The notes: a model not told the origin generated them from the letters alone. Shown: positions 23,667 to 35,530, numbered from the stretch's first letter. The stretch is DNA of 64,000 nucleotides from Phallusia mammillata (GCA_003260075.1 QLIY01000295.1:24675-88674), one strand, 5' to 3'. Translations and numbers: made by a program.

Positions 23667-24723
23667 TTCCATTTACCATTTTTCGGAGTGTATGTTCTCT
23701 TTTGCAGAAAACTGCGTGACTGCACGTGTATATTTTTGTTTGATCGTAATTGAAACGTGACCTATACTTATGCTCAATAAATGTCTGCGTGATTTTAGAA
23801 ATTGGATTCCAGTGTTAGACCAGCTCCATGCCAGGCGCGCAGATTCTTAATGTTATACTTAAATGTTCGGGAAAGGCTGGAAAAAATGTGTAACTTTGTA
23901 ACTAGCATGTAACAGAGCAAATACTACAAAAAATGTAGTTATGTCCATGCTTTTTTTAAAAATTGTGCAAAAAACAAAGCTCATAAGAGTCTTGTATATA
24001 GAACATTCATTTAAAAAATCGCTCAAACGTCATCATTAAAGGCCACCAAGCTCAGGTTGTTTTCATCATTTATTTAATTTTTGTTTTCATAACTTAAAGG
24101 CATTTTTTGTTTGACAAAGCATGTTCCCTTTACCGTACCTTTTGTATACCGCGCATATTGAGCCCGATTAAATGGATGTATGCACAATACAACTGACAAC
24201 TGTGCGTTGGTTTGCTTTGGATACAGTTAAGTCACACAAACAACAGACATGGAGTATGATTCGAGTTACAAAGATCTGCTTGAATACACAATAAGTAAAT
24301 CTGCTTGAATCAACAGAAAGTCAACAAAAAGCCTGTATTGGAGAGTAGGCGGACTAGTTCAGGAAAAAAAAAGTAGTTTTAAGAGGTGGTTTTCAATAAT
24401 TATGAAATAAAGCATAGAGCCATTATATAATAAGCAAGTTGCAGACCGTCAACACTGCTTCGATCTATAGCCTAATAAATTTTCAGCCTGTTACTGCTAA
24501 ACCCATCAAAGTTTTTGTTGTTACAGCTAAAAACTGTTAGGTGACCCTTTGTTATTCATTGATTTATTAAACATTAAAGAACACAGTATTCGCTTCATTA
24601 ATCGATAAACTTTGAAAATAAGTTTAAACATTTTATTGACATTTTTCCTTTTCTATAGAATGGTGAGCTATAAAAAATGACGCATTAAACTGAACCGCAT
24701 GACCGGAATGTTTGTAAACAAAA

Positions 24724-25092
24724 TGTTACAGTCACCAAGCAAAAACTACAGAACAAAACCATAACACTTTGTATTGCGCTTGTCCTTTTTACCGAGGAGT
24801 TACAAAAACAAACACACGAGCGTGTGCACAGGAAACCCAATCATTCCACTTTCGTGTTTTGATTTACCTACAATATAAGTTAAAACTGAGATCTACTTAT
24901 GACTTAGTTTAANTGTTACAGTCACCAAGCAAAAACTACAGAACAAAACCATAACACTTTGTATTGCGCTTGTCCTTTTTACCGAGGAGTTACAAAAACA
25001 AACACACGAGCGTGTGCACAGGAAACCCAATCATTCCACTTTCGTGTTTTGATTTACCTACAATATAAGTTAAAACTGAGATCTACTTATGA
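24724..25092. repeat. Direct duplication across single N
   Basis: 24724-24902 equals 24914-25092 with offset 190. The N at 24913 sits between the copies. Most likely two unmerged contig ends. Confidence 0.85.
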
Positions 25093-25439
25093 AGCATTTG
25101 TTACTTTCGTGAGCAAACGTAAACTAAAAATAAGGTTTAGTTTTGTAACTTTCGTCAGAAAACGTAAACGAGAACCGAGGTTTACATATAAAGCAGGTGT
25201 ATATTTTTTGTAAAACGTGAACTAAAATGAGCTTTATATACGAGAAACTGTCATTTTTGCCGACTGTAAACGAAAAAAATGAGGTCTACTTATAAAACAG
25301 TTGTAGTTTTCGAGTAAATCTAAAAAAATGTTTTAGTTGATTTCAGAGTGAATTGTACCGATAAGATTGCCTTTGCAGTAATAGATAGGTATTTTAGATT
25401 GAGCCATTCTTAAATTTTATAGTTTTACGCTTTAACAAC

Positions 25440-25518
25440 TTTTTGTTACAGAAGTCTTAAATAACAAACTTTGGGTAATCATTATAGTGAAACTTTTATA
25501 CCTTCTTCAACAAAAACG
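25440..25518 (+). promoter_or_regulatory. Conserved B-family leader with acceptor-like site
   Basis: 'tttttgttacag' ends at 25451 and is followed by 'aagtcttaaataacaaactt', an AT-rich leader of 67 nt and the start codon. Equivalent sites: 'ttttgctacag' at 30300 (B6) and 'tttgctatag' at 33370 (B7). The pattern fits a trans-splice or 5'-UTR intron acceptor; that reading is inference. Confidence 0.45.
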
Positions 25519-26039
25519 ATGAATGTTCAACAAACCCCAACAATCGTTATGGCACAAAGCAACCAAGGAACCATCGTGCAAAATAACGGTAAGTTACATA
25601 TATTTGCAAGCATAACATTTTTCAATGTTTCAGAAGTTTTAACATTTGTCTCATTATAGGTTATAACCACTCGCAAACCCTTCGTGGGTATAGGCTAATG
25701 TTTGTAAACATAAAGAGTTAAAAAGCAAGTTTGATGGCGGACTCACAAAAACTGGTAAAATCATTAGTATAAAAAAACATCACTAAAATAGTATTTACAT
25801 GACTTGTTTTTACCATCTTTTCTATCTAACTACGTTTTACTGATAAATATAAAAGCCCTAAAAAAGTTTTTTTTCTGTTGCAGCGCAACAACACCGAAAC
25901 CGGGGGGGGGGAAAATAACGGTAAGTTACATATATTTGCAAGCATAACATTTTTCAATGTTTCAGAAGTTTTAACATTTGTCTCATTATAGGTTATAACC
26001 ACTCGCAAACCCTTCGTGGGTATAGGCTAATGTTTGTAA

Positions 26040-26126
<87 letters not shown>

Positions 26127-26278
26127 TCGCGATTGGTCAGCAACCATACAGTACAGGAACAAGCATGGTAACCACCACCTACCCGCAAACTACTGTTGTA
26201 CAAGCTACACAACCACCAATGACCACAAACTACCACCAACCAGCAGTCCCACTTCAGCAAACTGGACCAGCAAACTAG
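25519..26278 (+). pseudogene. Family B copy 5 (B5), exon 2 interrupted
   Basis: Exon 1 25519-25588 is intact (MNVQQTPTIVMAQSNQGTIV, donor G|GTAAGT). Exon 2 starts at 25884 (acceptor TTCTGTTGCAG) with QQHRNR, then breaks into 10 G (25902-25911), a 128-bp exact copy of the exon 1/intron junction (25580-25707 copied at 25912-26039) and 85 G (26040-26124). It resumes with IAIGQQPYSTGTSMVTTTYP, QPPMTTNYHQPAVPLQQ and TGPAN before TAG. Both membrane segments are missing. The TAG replaces the AAG lysine codon of B3, and the following bases still spell the old YxxPD tail. The stop at this position is shared with B6 (as TAA), B7 and B8, so it is probably real and old; the poly-G interruption is probably a mis-join. 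Confidence 0.65.
26040..26124. repeat. Poly-G tract (85) in B5 exon 2
   Basis: Joins a duplicated intron fragment to mid-exon sequence. It occupies the place of the entire membrane-coding region of the paralogues. Confidence 0.85.
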
Positions 26279-26456
26279 AATTACTCAACGCCAGACATTA
26301 ACTACCAGTCGAACAATCAAGGCTAGTTATGACCGCATCCAAAATCAAAGAAACAGATTATAATTTTGAAATTCGTATTGAATTAAAAAAACTAGACTCT
26401 CCATTTTAGTTATATATATATTTTAGTTATATATTACAATAGGGGCGGGCAGCCTG

Positions 26457-26457
<1 letters not shown>

Positions 26458-26550
<93 letters not shown>
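26458..26550. repeat. Poly-G tract (93) downstream of B5
   Basis: Lies between 'aggggcgggcagcctgc' and 'caaacgagtcc'. The segment 26430-26790 ('gggcgggcagcctgcggg' to 'tagcccagccctg'-like ending 'ggttgcccagccctg') resembles a hAT element with ends 'caggggcgggcagc'-type; the exact ends are obscured by the run. Confidence 0.6.
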
Positions 26551-26552
<2 letters not shown>

Positions 26553-29500
26553 AACGAGTCCAATTATTATATTTTTTGAGCAGATTTGTGCGCCCGGTAG
26601 TAGGTTTTTGCGACCAGACAATATGCTCATACAATCACCTGCGAATTTCACTTGTAGTAAGGCATTTTTGGTATGCACTGTAAAATCACCTTGTAAAATC
26701 ATGTTATATAAAGGTGCGGCCTGCAATCTAATTATCGCAATTGTATATGGCCTCACAGTGACATAGGTTGCCCAGCCCTGTATTACAACGATTTGCCATT
26801 CACCTCTTAAAAACAAATACGATTTGATCTGATTGTTTTTCTGAACTTGATTTGAAAACTTTATGATATGATTAGCTTTATGTGTATAGCTCCACTGACA
26901 ATCGTAAAGTTTTACTTTGTAGCCTGTTGACAACTTGCTATCTTACAAAATAGAGTAGCCAACTTTGGACCCATACGGACATTTCCAATTGATACGTAAA
27001 CAGTTTTTGTCAGGTATATATAACTAAGATGTGTTGGGCTCCATATGAAGTGTAATCTAGTCGCTCCAGATAAAATTTAATGTAGTTGTGTGTTTAGTTG
27101 ATTATTCTGTTTTTGCCTAATAAGTTGCTTGTAACTAACATGTAAAAGAGCAAACAATACGGAAAATGTGTTACATGATTATTACGTCTTACGTGCTCTG
27201 TGACGCCCCCAGTGTTTGCTCTGTAAGTGGCGATACTCGACGTGGCAGGGAGTGCACGTGGTGGTCGTGGTTGGTTCTCGTGAACAGATGTGATTTACCG
27301 GCCTGATTTTTAATAGCCGTTTTTATGCTTGGCCATCAGCTGAGTTTGTTTTTATTATTTAATTTTTGAAACTTTTTGTTTGACAAACCATGTTCTTTTT
27401 GGCGCACTTTTTCCCCCCTACTATATAAAAGCACTATACAACTGGCAACTGTGGGCTGTTTTGCTTTGGATTTGATTTGAATACAGTTAGTCACACAAAC
27501 AACAAACATGGAATATGACTCGACTTTACAAAGAAAACATACACATCAAGTCAATCCGCTGGAATCAATAGAAAGTCAACAAACAGCATGAACCAAAGAA
27601 TAGGTGGACTTGTTTTGGAAAATACCATAGCACATACATGTCTACGTTGCAAAAAGCGAACACTGTTTCGATCTGGGGGGGGGGGAATGACGTTTAAGGC
27701 TGTTACTGCTAAAAAAAGTGTGTAACACTGGCCTAATGACCAATGGCTTGCCTCTAGCTGCAATTATGAAACCACATAGGTCAAAACAGTGTGCAAAGTC
27801 TGCAGCTTACCTACAATAAAATACTTCCAAACAATTGAAAATATAACTTTTGATGGACAACTCACAGGAAGCAATACTATTTTTGTGACTTGGACAGAAA
27901 AAACGTTTCTTTGTCTGAAAGTCTTAGTTCAGTTTACTTTAGCGGAGTGCAAAACTTTTGTCACGTTGGGTGATAAAGTATGGAGTTAAGAAAAGCTGAT
28001 AAACCACATGGCGTTTGGAAAAAGAAGCGTTGCAATGCACATATTTTTCCCAACACTTTAAAATTTAACAAAAATGACAAGCCTGTGCGATTTGGTATTG
28101 GTTTGAGATGCACTTGCCGCAAACGAACATCACGTACTAATAAACGCGGATCACAGTACGCCGGGCCCATTGAAGGCGCTATACCGAGTCAAGAGGAGTC
28201 AAGACTCCTGTCGTGGGTTCGAATCCCACCGCAGGCGAGATTTTTCTACCCTACGCCTTGCCATATGGTGGTGAATGCTTGGTGACCGGGATATTCGGTA
28301 TAGCGCCTTCAATGGGCCTGGCGTACTTTGATTTATATATGAGTGTGCTGTGATCGCTGGTCTGCATAAACGCTTCAGGGCTGATCCCAGTTATGAAGGG
28401 GGGGGGGAACGCGGAATAGATTACAAATGTTTAGTTTTGTGAAATGGCTGGTATGAAACATGTGAGACCTGTCAGTAGCAATAACCTCATTCGGCCAGTG
28501 CCGTTGCGACAATTGCATACCGGAATAAAAAGGAAAGTAACTTCAAGTGGGTGTATCCGACTTAACTAGACTTTTAACTACATAGTGGTTGCCCGTGTCA
28601 AAAAAATATGTATGGCCCATTTCAGTTTTTCACAATCGTTTATTTTTCTTTTTAATTGAGTCATTGGGTAGCTGCAACTTCAGTAGACAAATTCATGTTA
28701 AGAGTCGTTTGACAAACTTAATAAAGAACTGTTGTTCTATCTAGTAACTTTCTCCACCTCACAATCCATGAAGTTTTTTTGTGACAATTCACATAACAAT
28801 GAGGTCTGGCGTTCTATGTGGTCCTTTAGTTCAGCAGCTCACAATCCATGAACAATTTTCTCACATCCCTTATTAATTACAACTCTTAAGGCACCAACAA
28901 TGAGCAGCACAGGCTTATATTGCTTTTCCTCCAAAGTAAAAGTGTTTTTGCCCATCGCCTTAGCTGGGTGAAAAGTCAGGCTTTCTAGATGAAAACAAAG
29001 TTTGATAAAACAACGCATCAGAAAGTTTCGCACTCAGATTGAAAGAAAAGCTAACAGTGTAAAACTATAAAAATTTATGTGATCATACCAAGTACTCTAT
29101 TTAATTATCGTTTGTCACCGCGACTCCAGATTAACAAAACACATGACAAATTCAAAATCTGTATTAATCGTTTATGTTTCTGAGTGGAAGACGCGTCCAA
29201 CGTACAATGTATAAGTGGATTCATATTATTCGACAAAAATGAAATGTTTGTATTTAAAAAACAATTTACTACAATAAGCAGAAATATAAAAAGCAGAAAA
29301 GATGTATTCTTTTTTCTAAATTTTGTTTCTGAGCCGTTTTTTGTTTATTTTTGCTGGTTTATTTACAGACAGCTGTTAGAAGACGGTGTTGTCTTTGCTA
29401 GCAGATTTACATGTGTCTGGCTGAATTGGGCTTGAAACTGTGTATAATTTTAAATATTGTTGTGTAATGATACTAATTAAACATCCCTTGTACAAACCAC

Positions 29501-30372
29501 TTGTTAATGCAATATGGTCACAGTCATTAGGCAAACACTAAAAAAAGTGAGTTAAGTGTCAAATTTGCAAATAATTGTTATTGTAGACAAGTTCCATACA
29601 CCTCAAAAAAAATTTTTATCATTTAGTACAGTAAAACAAAAAATATAGTTGATATTTTCATGGGATAATTGATGACGTCATCAAAAAACACATATGATGT
29701 TTTTTAGGGGAACTGTTTGTAAAACAACTTTTGCTTTATACCCAAATTTTGCTCTTTATGACTTTATACCCAACAATTTTTACCGAGAAAGTTTCTGCCT
29801 ATCTTTTACAAAAATGACACATTTAAGTAAACTACAAGACCGGAAAGTGTGTAAACAAAATATTTACAGTCACCAAATAGGACTACAAAACATAACACAT
29901 AGCACTGTGTGTCCCTCAAGGTGTGTGTAAGTAGTCATGGATATCACAGGAAATGTGCTTCCGATTATTAACCGAGGAGTTTTCAAAACAAACATATGGA
30001 AACCCAATCATTCCACTTTCGTGTTTTGATTTACCTACGATATAAGACGAAACTGAGGTCTACTTGGTAAACATTTGTTATCTTCGTGAGCAAACGTAGG
30101 TCAACTTATAAAACTGTAATTTCCGTGAAATGTAAAATAAAAATGAGCTCTGCTACCGAAAATGTTAGTTGATTACACAGTAAATTGTGCAAAAATGATT
30201 ACCTCACAGTGATAGAATAGTTGTCGATTTTGCTGTTTAACATTTAACTTGTGACATTCTTAAATGTTGCAGTTTTATGCTTTTTTATCTTTTGCTACAG
30301 AAGTGTTAAATAATAATTAAAATACCTTCTTTTTGTCAACGTAAAAAAATTATACCTTTTTCAACAAATAAG
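26551..30372. other. Intergenic B5-B6
   Basis: 26930-27790 is the B downstream module. 27880-28780 is the shared intergenic module, interrupted by the tRNA-like insert at 28152-28407. 29600-30372 is the B6 upstream flank, with degraded minisatellite units at about 30050-30180 and the leader after an acceptor-like site at 30300. Poly-G runs at 27675-27685 and 28398-28407. No gene is supported. Confidence 0.5.
28152..28407. mobile_element. tRNA-like inverted-repeat insertion
   Basis: Interrupts the shared module; 'aacgcgga' occurs on both sides (28144-28151 and 28408-28415 approximately), consistent with an 8-bp target duplication. Near its left end 30-bp arms (28156-28185 and 28297-28326) are inverted repeats with one mismatch. 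Between them lies a class II tRNA 3'-half-like stretch: 'gaaggcgct' (D-arm-like), a perfect hairpin 'aggagtcaagactcct', a T-arm 'gtgggttcgaatcccac' with a perfect Pol III B box, and a T5 terminator at 28241-28245. A cognate 5' acceptor strand is not present, so it is not a normal tRNA. The element ends in 10 G. Confidence 0.6.
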
Positions 30373-31091
30373 ATGAATGACGGTAAGTTACATATTATTG
30401 CAAGCATAACATTTTTTGTGTTTCAAAAACTTTTCTATTTTTGCCTCGTTATAAGGTATAACCACTCGCGAACTTTACGTGGGATTGAAGAAATTTTTAA
30501 TCGTACGGAATTAAAAAGCAATTTTGTTCGCGGACTAACAAACACCCGCGGAATCATTAGTACATAAACTATATGTAAAAAGTCTATTCATATGACTTGT
30601 TTTTAGCATTTTCAAGCAAAAAACTTTTAGTGTTTCAGAATCTACCTGGTTTTAAGTAATAACCACTTTCTTAAGTGAACCTCAAGTGGGTAAAATCAAT
30701 TTGAATTAAAAACGAAAGAAAACAAAAAGCGTTTTCTGTCGCGAAATGACAAAAACTGGCAACGGAATGATTGGTACAAAAACCATCATTGAAATGTCAT
30801 TCACATTACTTGTTTTTACATACATTTTTCCATCTACTTATGTTTTACTGATAAATAAGTATAAAAACCTGGCCATTTTTTTCTGTCGCAGCGCAACAAC
30901 ACCGAAACCAACTAATTGGTCTCTTTACTTCTGGTGGGGGGGGGGTCGGATTTTTAGTGTTGTGGTTTGTTTCCATCGCCTTTGGAGCAATTCTCATGGT
31001 CATCGGTCTCGGTTTATTAGTGGGCGGCGCCATTAGAATCTGTGTGATTCGCCATAACGCTGGAACAAATACCGCGACACCAGCATACTAA
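30373..31091 (+). CDS. Family B copy 6 (B6): minimal two-TM protein
   Basis: Exon 1 is only 10 nt (30373-30382, ATG AAT GAC G, donor GTAAGT). It equals the B exon 1 with an exact 60-nt internal deletion, so phase 1 is kept. Exon 2 is 30892-31091 (acceptor TTCTGTCGCAG). The joined frame of 210 nt encodes 69 residues: MNDAQQHRNQLIGLFTSGG, a 10-G run (30936-30945) read as Gly codons, GFLVLWFVSIAFGAILMVIG, LGLLVGGAIRICVIRHNAGT and NTATPAY, then TAA. The frame is open, but the G run replaces the codons for FCLVA at the same place as in B4, so the first membrane segment may be misread. The Q/T/Y-rich tail of B3 is absent. Either a functional minimal copy or a decaying one. Confidence 0.5.
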
Positions 31092-33436
31092 AATTACCCA
31101 ACAACCAAGGCTTATCATTACCGTATGCATATCCAGTAAAAAAATATCAAATCAAATCTTTGTATTAGAATAATTAAATATGAACACAGTTATCTATGAC
31201 AACGTTTTGCCATTTACCTTTTAAAAACAAATACGATTTGATATGATTTTGTACTGAACTTTAATTGAATACTGCATAATATAATAAACTTTATGTAGAA
31301 TATAGCTGCACTGAGACACGTTTTAGTTTGTAAGTAAACAGTTTTGGCAATGTATTTGTAGCTAAAATGAATTGCTTTAAGCTCCCCAAAACAATGTTAT
31401 CTACTAGTGTGTTTAGTTGATTTTTCTGTTTGTGCTAAATAGGTAATTGCCAATTTGATCTGTTTAGCTTAATTTTTTTTCCAATTTTGCTTGTAATTAC
31501 CACGTAACAAAGCAGACTTTACGGAAAACGTAGTTAAGTTCATTCTTTTTCAAAAGTTGTGCAAGAACAAAGCTTACAAGAGGCGTGAAAAATATACATT
31601 CCAATGCATTCGTTTTAACAATCGCTGAGGCCATAATCAGGACAAAGCCATTAGCTCAGTTTTTTATTATTTATTTGTGCATGTTCTATTTACCCAACTT
31701 TTTATAGCCAAACTACATCGCGCATTGAACTACACCCACATTAAAGTAAACAATATACCACTGGCAAATGTTGGTTGTTTTGGTTTGGATTTCCTTTGAA
31801 AACAGTTAGTCACACAAACAACAAACATACAAAATGACTCGAGTTACAAAGAAAACAAACACCTCTAGTAAATCCATTGGGATCAATAGAAAGTCAACAA
31901 AAAGCATGTACCAAAGAGTAGGTGGACTTGTGTTGCTATTACGCTTACAATGACACATACGTATCTACTTGTTTGGCATTTGTTAAAACGTTTCTTGTTT
32001 AACTGATTGAAGTAAGTTGTTTCAAAAGGTTCGAATAAATGTGTGAGCACTGTTTTCAAAAAAAAACATGAAATACTTAGAGTCATTTTCATAAATAATG
32101 AAACACTTAGAGCCACTTCAAAAATGATGAAATACTTAAACCTAAAGTATAAAGCCATTACAAATAAGTAAGTTGCAGGCACGTGAACACTTCGATTTTT
32201 AACCAGAAAATAACGTCCCTTTATCTCGCAGACCTTAGTTTACTTGCTCAATGTGAGGGTAAAAAAAATCTTTAAGTGTATGGTGATAAAGTATAAATTT
32301 AATTTATTAAATAACAAACAACACATGGCGTTTTGAAGAAGTAACGTTATAATGTAATTATTTCCCTCAACACGTTAACATCCCCAAACAATTGACACGT
32401 CTGCACAGTCTAACACTAAACACAAGACAAACTTTGACTGATACAATTACTGATAAACGACAAATAGATTGTAAACGTTTAGTTTGCTGCAATAACTGTC
32501 AAAATTCGCTGACATGTGGCAATACAGGTTAAAGCACAAAAATACTTCTGCCGGGGCGCATGAATGCGCATCGTGACACGCCTTAATGTATCAACAGCGA
32601 TAAAAATCATATTACTGCAAATATTTTTTTCTACTGGGGTGCGTTGGAAAGCTTATGCGACATTAATCGACAAAAATGACATGTAGCGATATTTGTTTAC
32701 ACTGGAAACCAAAATAAACGCAATCGTGAAAGTTTAAAACACAAAATAAATCAGACTGTTATATCGAAACAATAAAAAAAACTTTTGCCTGCAGGTAATT
32801 AACTTAAAAAAAGAAAATTCGCTAAGAGACCAAACTTTACAAAATTGGACAATAGAAGAGTTGCCGTTGATCTTTCAAGAACTTAGTTGTAAAATTTTAT
32901 AAACAATGGATTGCCTACATGACAAAAGTGGACCAGCAGTACGCTTCACCAACATTCAGCTATGTCGAACACGTTAGAACGGAAAAGTACAAGTTAGTTG
33001 CCACGAAACTGACTCTGCAAAACTTGAAACTGGCAACGAACTCAGCGCAATCAGACCATAAAGAAGAGTTTGAGAAGTTATATTTTAGTAATATGAAACC
33101 ACGACAATAAATACTTTGTGTTGTTTATTGGTGAGTTGTAAAAAGAACAGACAAACAAAAACACTGAACGCAGATATATAGATACATTAGGAAATTGTTA
33201 CTGTACTGTAAAAGAGGGCATGATCTGGAACAATTTCAAATGAGTATCGTTACGACCCTAACGAATTTTTGAAAAATATTTAAACCTATAATGTACAGAA
33301 ATGATTACTTTTACAGTCAGAGAATATTTGTCATTCTTAAATTTGGCTTTTGTTTAATTTTTTGCTATAGAAGTCGTAAATAAAAAACTTTGGGTAATTA
33401 TTAAGGGAAAATTTTATACCTTCTTTAACAACCACG
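31092..33436. other. Intergenic B6-B7
   Basis: B downstream module (31150-31960), a partial shared module (32200-32530), then the small ORF at 32919-33110. 33300-33436 is the B7 leader with an acceptor-like 'tttgctatag' ending at 33370. The minus-strand frame at 31883-32182 is in non-conserved sequence and is rejected. Confidence 0.5.
32919..33110 (+). CDS. Small conserved ORF, copy 1 (63 aa)
   Basis: Encodes MTKVDQQYASPTFSYVEHV, then RTEKYKLVATKLTLQNLKLA, TNSAQSDHKEEFEKLYF and SNMKPRQ, then TAA overlapping an AATAAA polyadenylation signal. It is charged, predicted soluble and helical after residue 20, with no membrane segment. Copy 2 (36685-36873) is almost identical, and the indel between them is exactly one codon (CAG). 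Upstream of about 32894 the two copies diverge sharply. A third, degraded copy is at 40577-40770. Each copy follows a B gene (B6, B7, B8). No family recognised. It could be a real small gene, a last exon, or a retrocopy fragment; an upstream ATG at 32906 opens only a short frame. Confidence 0.4.
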   Translation: MTKVDQQYASPTFSYVEHVRTEKYKLVATKLTLQNLKLATNSAQSDHKEEFEKLYFSNMKPRQ

Positions 33437-33968
33437 ATGAATGCTCAACAAACCCCACCAGTTGTTGTGGAACCAAGCAACCGAGTACCTACGGTTCCAA
33501 GTTATAGTAAGTTACATATCTGTGAATGCAAATCATTTTTATTGTTTTTGATGTTTTCGCCTCGTTTTGAGTTATAACCACTCACGAACGATACGTAGAT
33601 ATAAATAAATTTTAATTAAAATGCGTTTAGGTTGCAGACTAACAAAAACCGGTAACGGGATCATTAGTATAAAAATCATCAGTGAAATGTCATTCAAATG
33701 ACTTTTTTTACCGACTATTTTTTTTAAGTTTAAAAACCTGGCATAACTTTTTTCTGTTGCAGCACGACATCCCCGAAAAAAACTATGTGCTCTCATTGCT
33801 GTGGGTGGCATTTGCTTTGTGGTCGGAATAGTAGTGTTGTGGTTTGTTTCCATCAAGATTGGGGCATCTCTTTCAGCCAGCGGTCTGGTTGTATTAGTAG
33901 GCGGCACAATTCAATGTTGTGTGGCTCGCCAGAACACAGAAACAACCATGACGATACCAGCATACTAG
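33437..33968 (+). pseudogene. Family B copy 7 (B7), one-base frameshift
   Basis: Exon 1 33437-33506 (70 nt, MNAQQTPPVVVEPSNRVPTV then PSY, donor A|GTAAGT). Exon 2 33764-33968 (acceptor TTCTGTTGCAG). The joined length is 275 nt. The frame breaks at a run of six A (33777-33782), where B8 has eight A and one more A would restore B7. The restored frame would give a two-membrane-segment protein (ALIAVGGICFVVGIVVLWFV and SASGLVVLVGGTIQCCVARQ) ending TIPAY. Downstream of the stop the bases still match the longer B tail, so the tail was lost by deletion plus a stop shared with B5, B6 and B8. A homopolymer error is possible. Confidence 0.6.
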
Positions 33969-35083
33969 AATTACTCAACACTCCGCATGGTCTACCAGTC
34001 GAACAATCAAGGCGTGTCATTACCGTATCCATTGCCCTACACCTACAGTCTTAGTAAACAAAATATTGTTCCGAAATCATTGTACTAATTTTAATCGATT
34101 TGGACCCAGTTATCTATGATAACGTTTTGTCATTTACCTTTTAAAAACAAATGCTTTTTGATGTGATTTTTATGAACTTGATTTGCACACTGAAAGATAA
34201 AACCTAACATGTGTAGCTCTGATGACAATTGTAATACAATGTGTAATAACAACTTACTATCGTACAAGGTGTATAGCCAACTTTTTGCCGTGAATATATA
34301 ACTAAGATGTATTTCTTTAAGCTCAAGAAAGATGTAATCTAGTTGTGTGTTTAGAAGATTTACCTGTTTTTGCTAATTAAGTTATTGCTATTTTGATCTG
34401 TCTGGGAATGCTAAACTTGTCTAATTTTGCTTTCCACTTACATGGTAAAGAGCAAACATTACGGATGACGTAGTTAAGTTTATGCTTTTTCAAAATGTAT
34501 GCAAAAAAACAGTTCACAAAAAGCTTTTATGCAGTAATGCAATACAATCGTTCGTATCACTAAGCGCTTGTGTCACCCATCCTATAGACAAGGCCTTAGC
34601 TCAGTTTGTTTAGCATTTTATTCAGCGTGTTTTTTGCTAGTTTTTAAGGCATTTATTGTTTGTATTCTTTACCTGTACTATTTTATCTTCAAACTTTACC
34701 TGTATACATACAAATATACTCTACCGTTGCAGCAGTGATTTGTTGAGCTTTCGATTCGCAAAATACAATAAACAACAAACATGCAATATGACTCGAGTTT
34801 ACAAAGAAAACACAGACCATCAAGTCAGTCTTATTAGAACCATTGGAAAGTCAACAAAGAGCATGGGCCAAAGAGTAGGAGGACTTAATAAAGTATAAAT
34901 TTTGAGTATTAAATAACAAAAAACACACGGCGTTTTGAAGAAGAAACGTTACAAGGTATTTACCTCAACACTGTGAAACCCCAAAAACTGACACGTCCGC
35001 ACAATCTAATATTGACCCAAGACAAACCTCAATTACTGATAAACGACAAATAGATTGTAAACGTTTGCTGCAATGACTGTTAT

Positions 35084-35530
35084 GAAACATGCGAGACCTG
35101 TTTCATATAACATGACATTGACCTCATTTGGCGATGCGTTTATGACAATTGCAAATTAGAACAAAAAAGATGTGAACCAAAAAGTTACTTCGAAAACTTT
35201 AAGCAGAGAGTCGCCCATAACCTATAAATAAGGGCAACAAGTTGGCGCCCCCTAGTGGAATGGTTTTTATTGGAATTTGAGTTTTTCGTGTGAAGTGGAT
35301 GCATCTNGAAACATGCGAGACCTGTTTCATATAACATGACATTGACCTCATTTGGCGATGCGTTTATGACAATTGCAAATTAGAACAAAAAAGATGTGAA
35401 CCAAAAAGTTACTTCGAAAACTTTAAGCAGAGAGTCGCCCATAACCTATAAATAAGGGCAACAAGTTGGCGCCCCCTAGTGGAATGGTTTTTATTGGAAT
35501 TTGAGTTTTTCGTGTGAAGTGGATGCATCT
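35084..35530. repeat. Direct duplication across single N
   Basis: 35084-35306 equals 35308-35530 (223 bp, offset 224) with the N at 35307 between them. Likely unmerged contig ends; the true locus probably has one copy. Confidence 0.88.

Larger units (their letters stand above)
23667..25518. other. Intergenic B4-B5 with N-join duplication
   Basis: B downstream module (23890-24480), then the upstream flank of B5. An N at 24913 separates two exact copies of 179 bp (24724-24902 and 24914-25092). Minisatellite units follow at 25080-25340. 25452-25518 is the conserved B leader. Confidence 0.6.

Noticed and set aside
26427-26933. 168-residue minus-strand frame with a long poly-Pro stretch
   Set aside because: The proline run is the 93-G tract read in reverse; likely artefact. 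The same applies to poly-Gly/poly-Pro frames at 6819-7238, 18951-19179 and 45455-45765.
28186-28240. A functional tRNA gene
   Set aside because: The T-arm and B box are perfect, but no 5' acceptor strand pairs with the 3' strand and the 5' half is not canonical.
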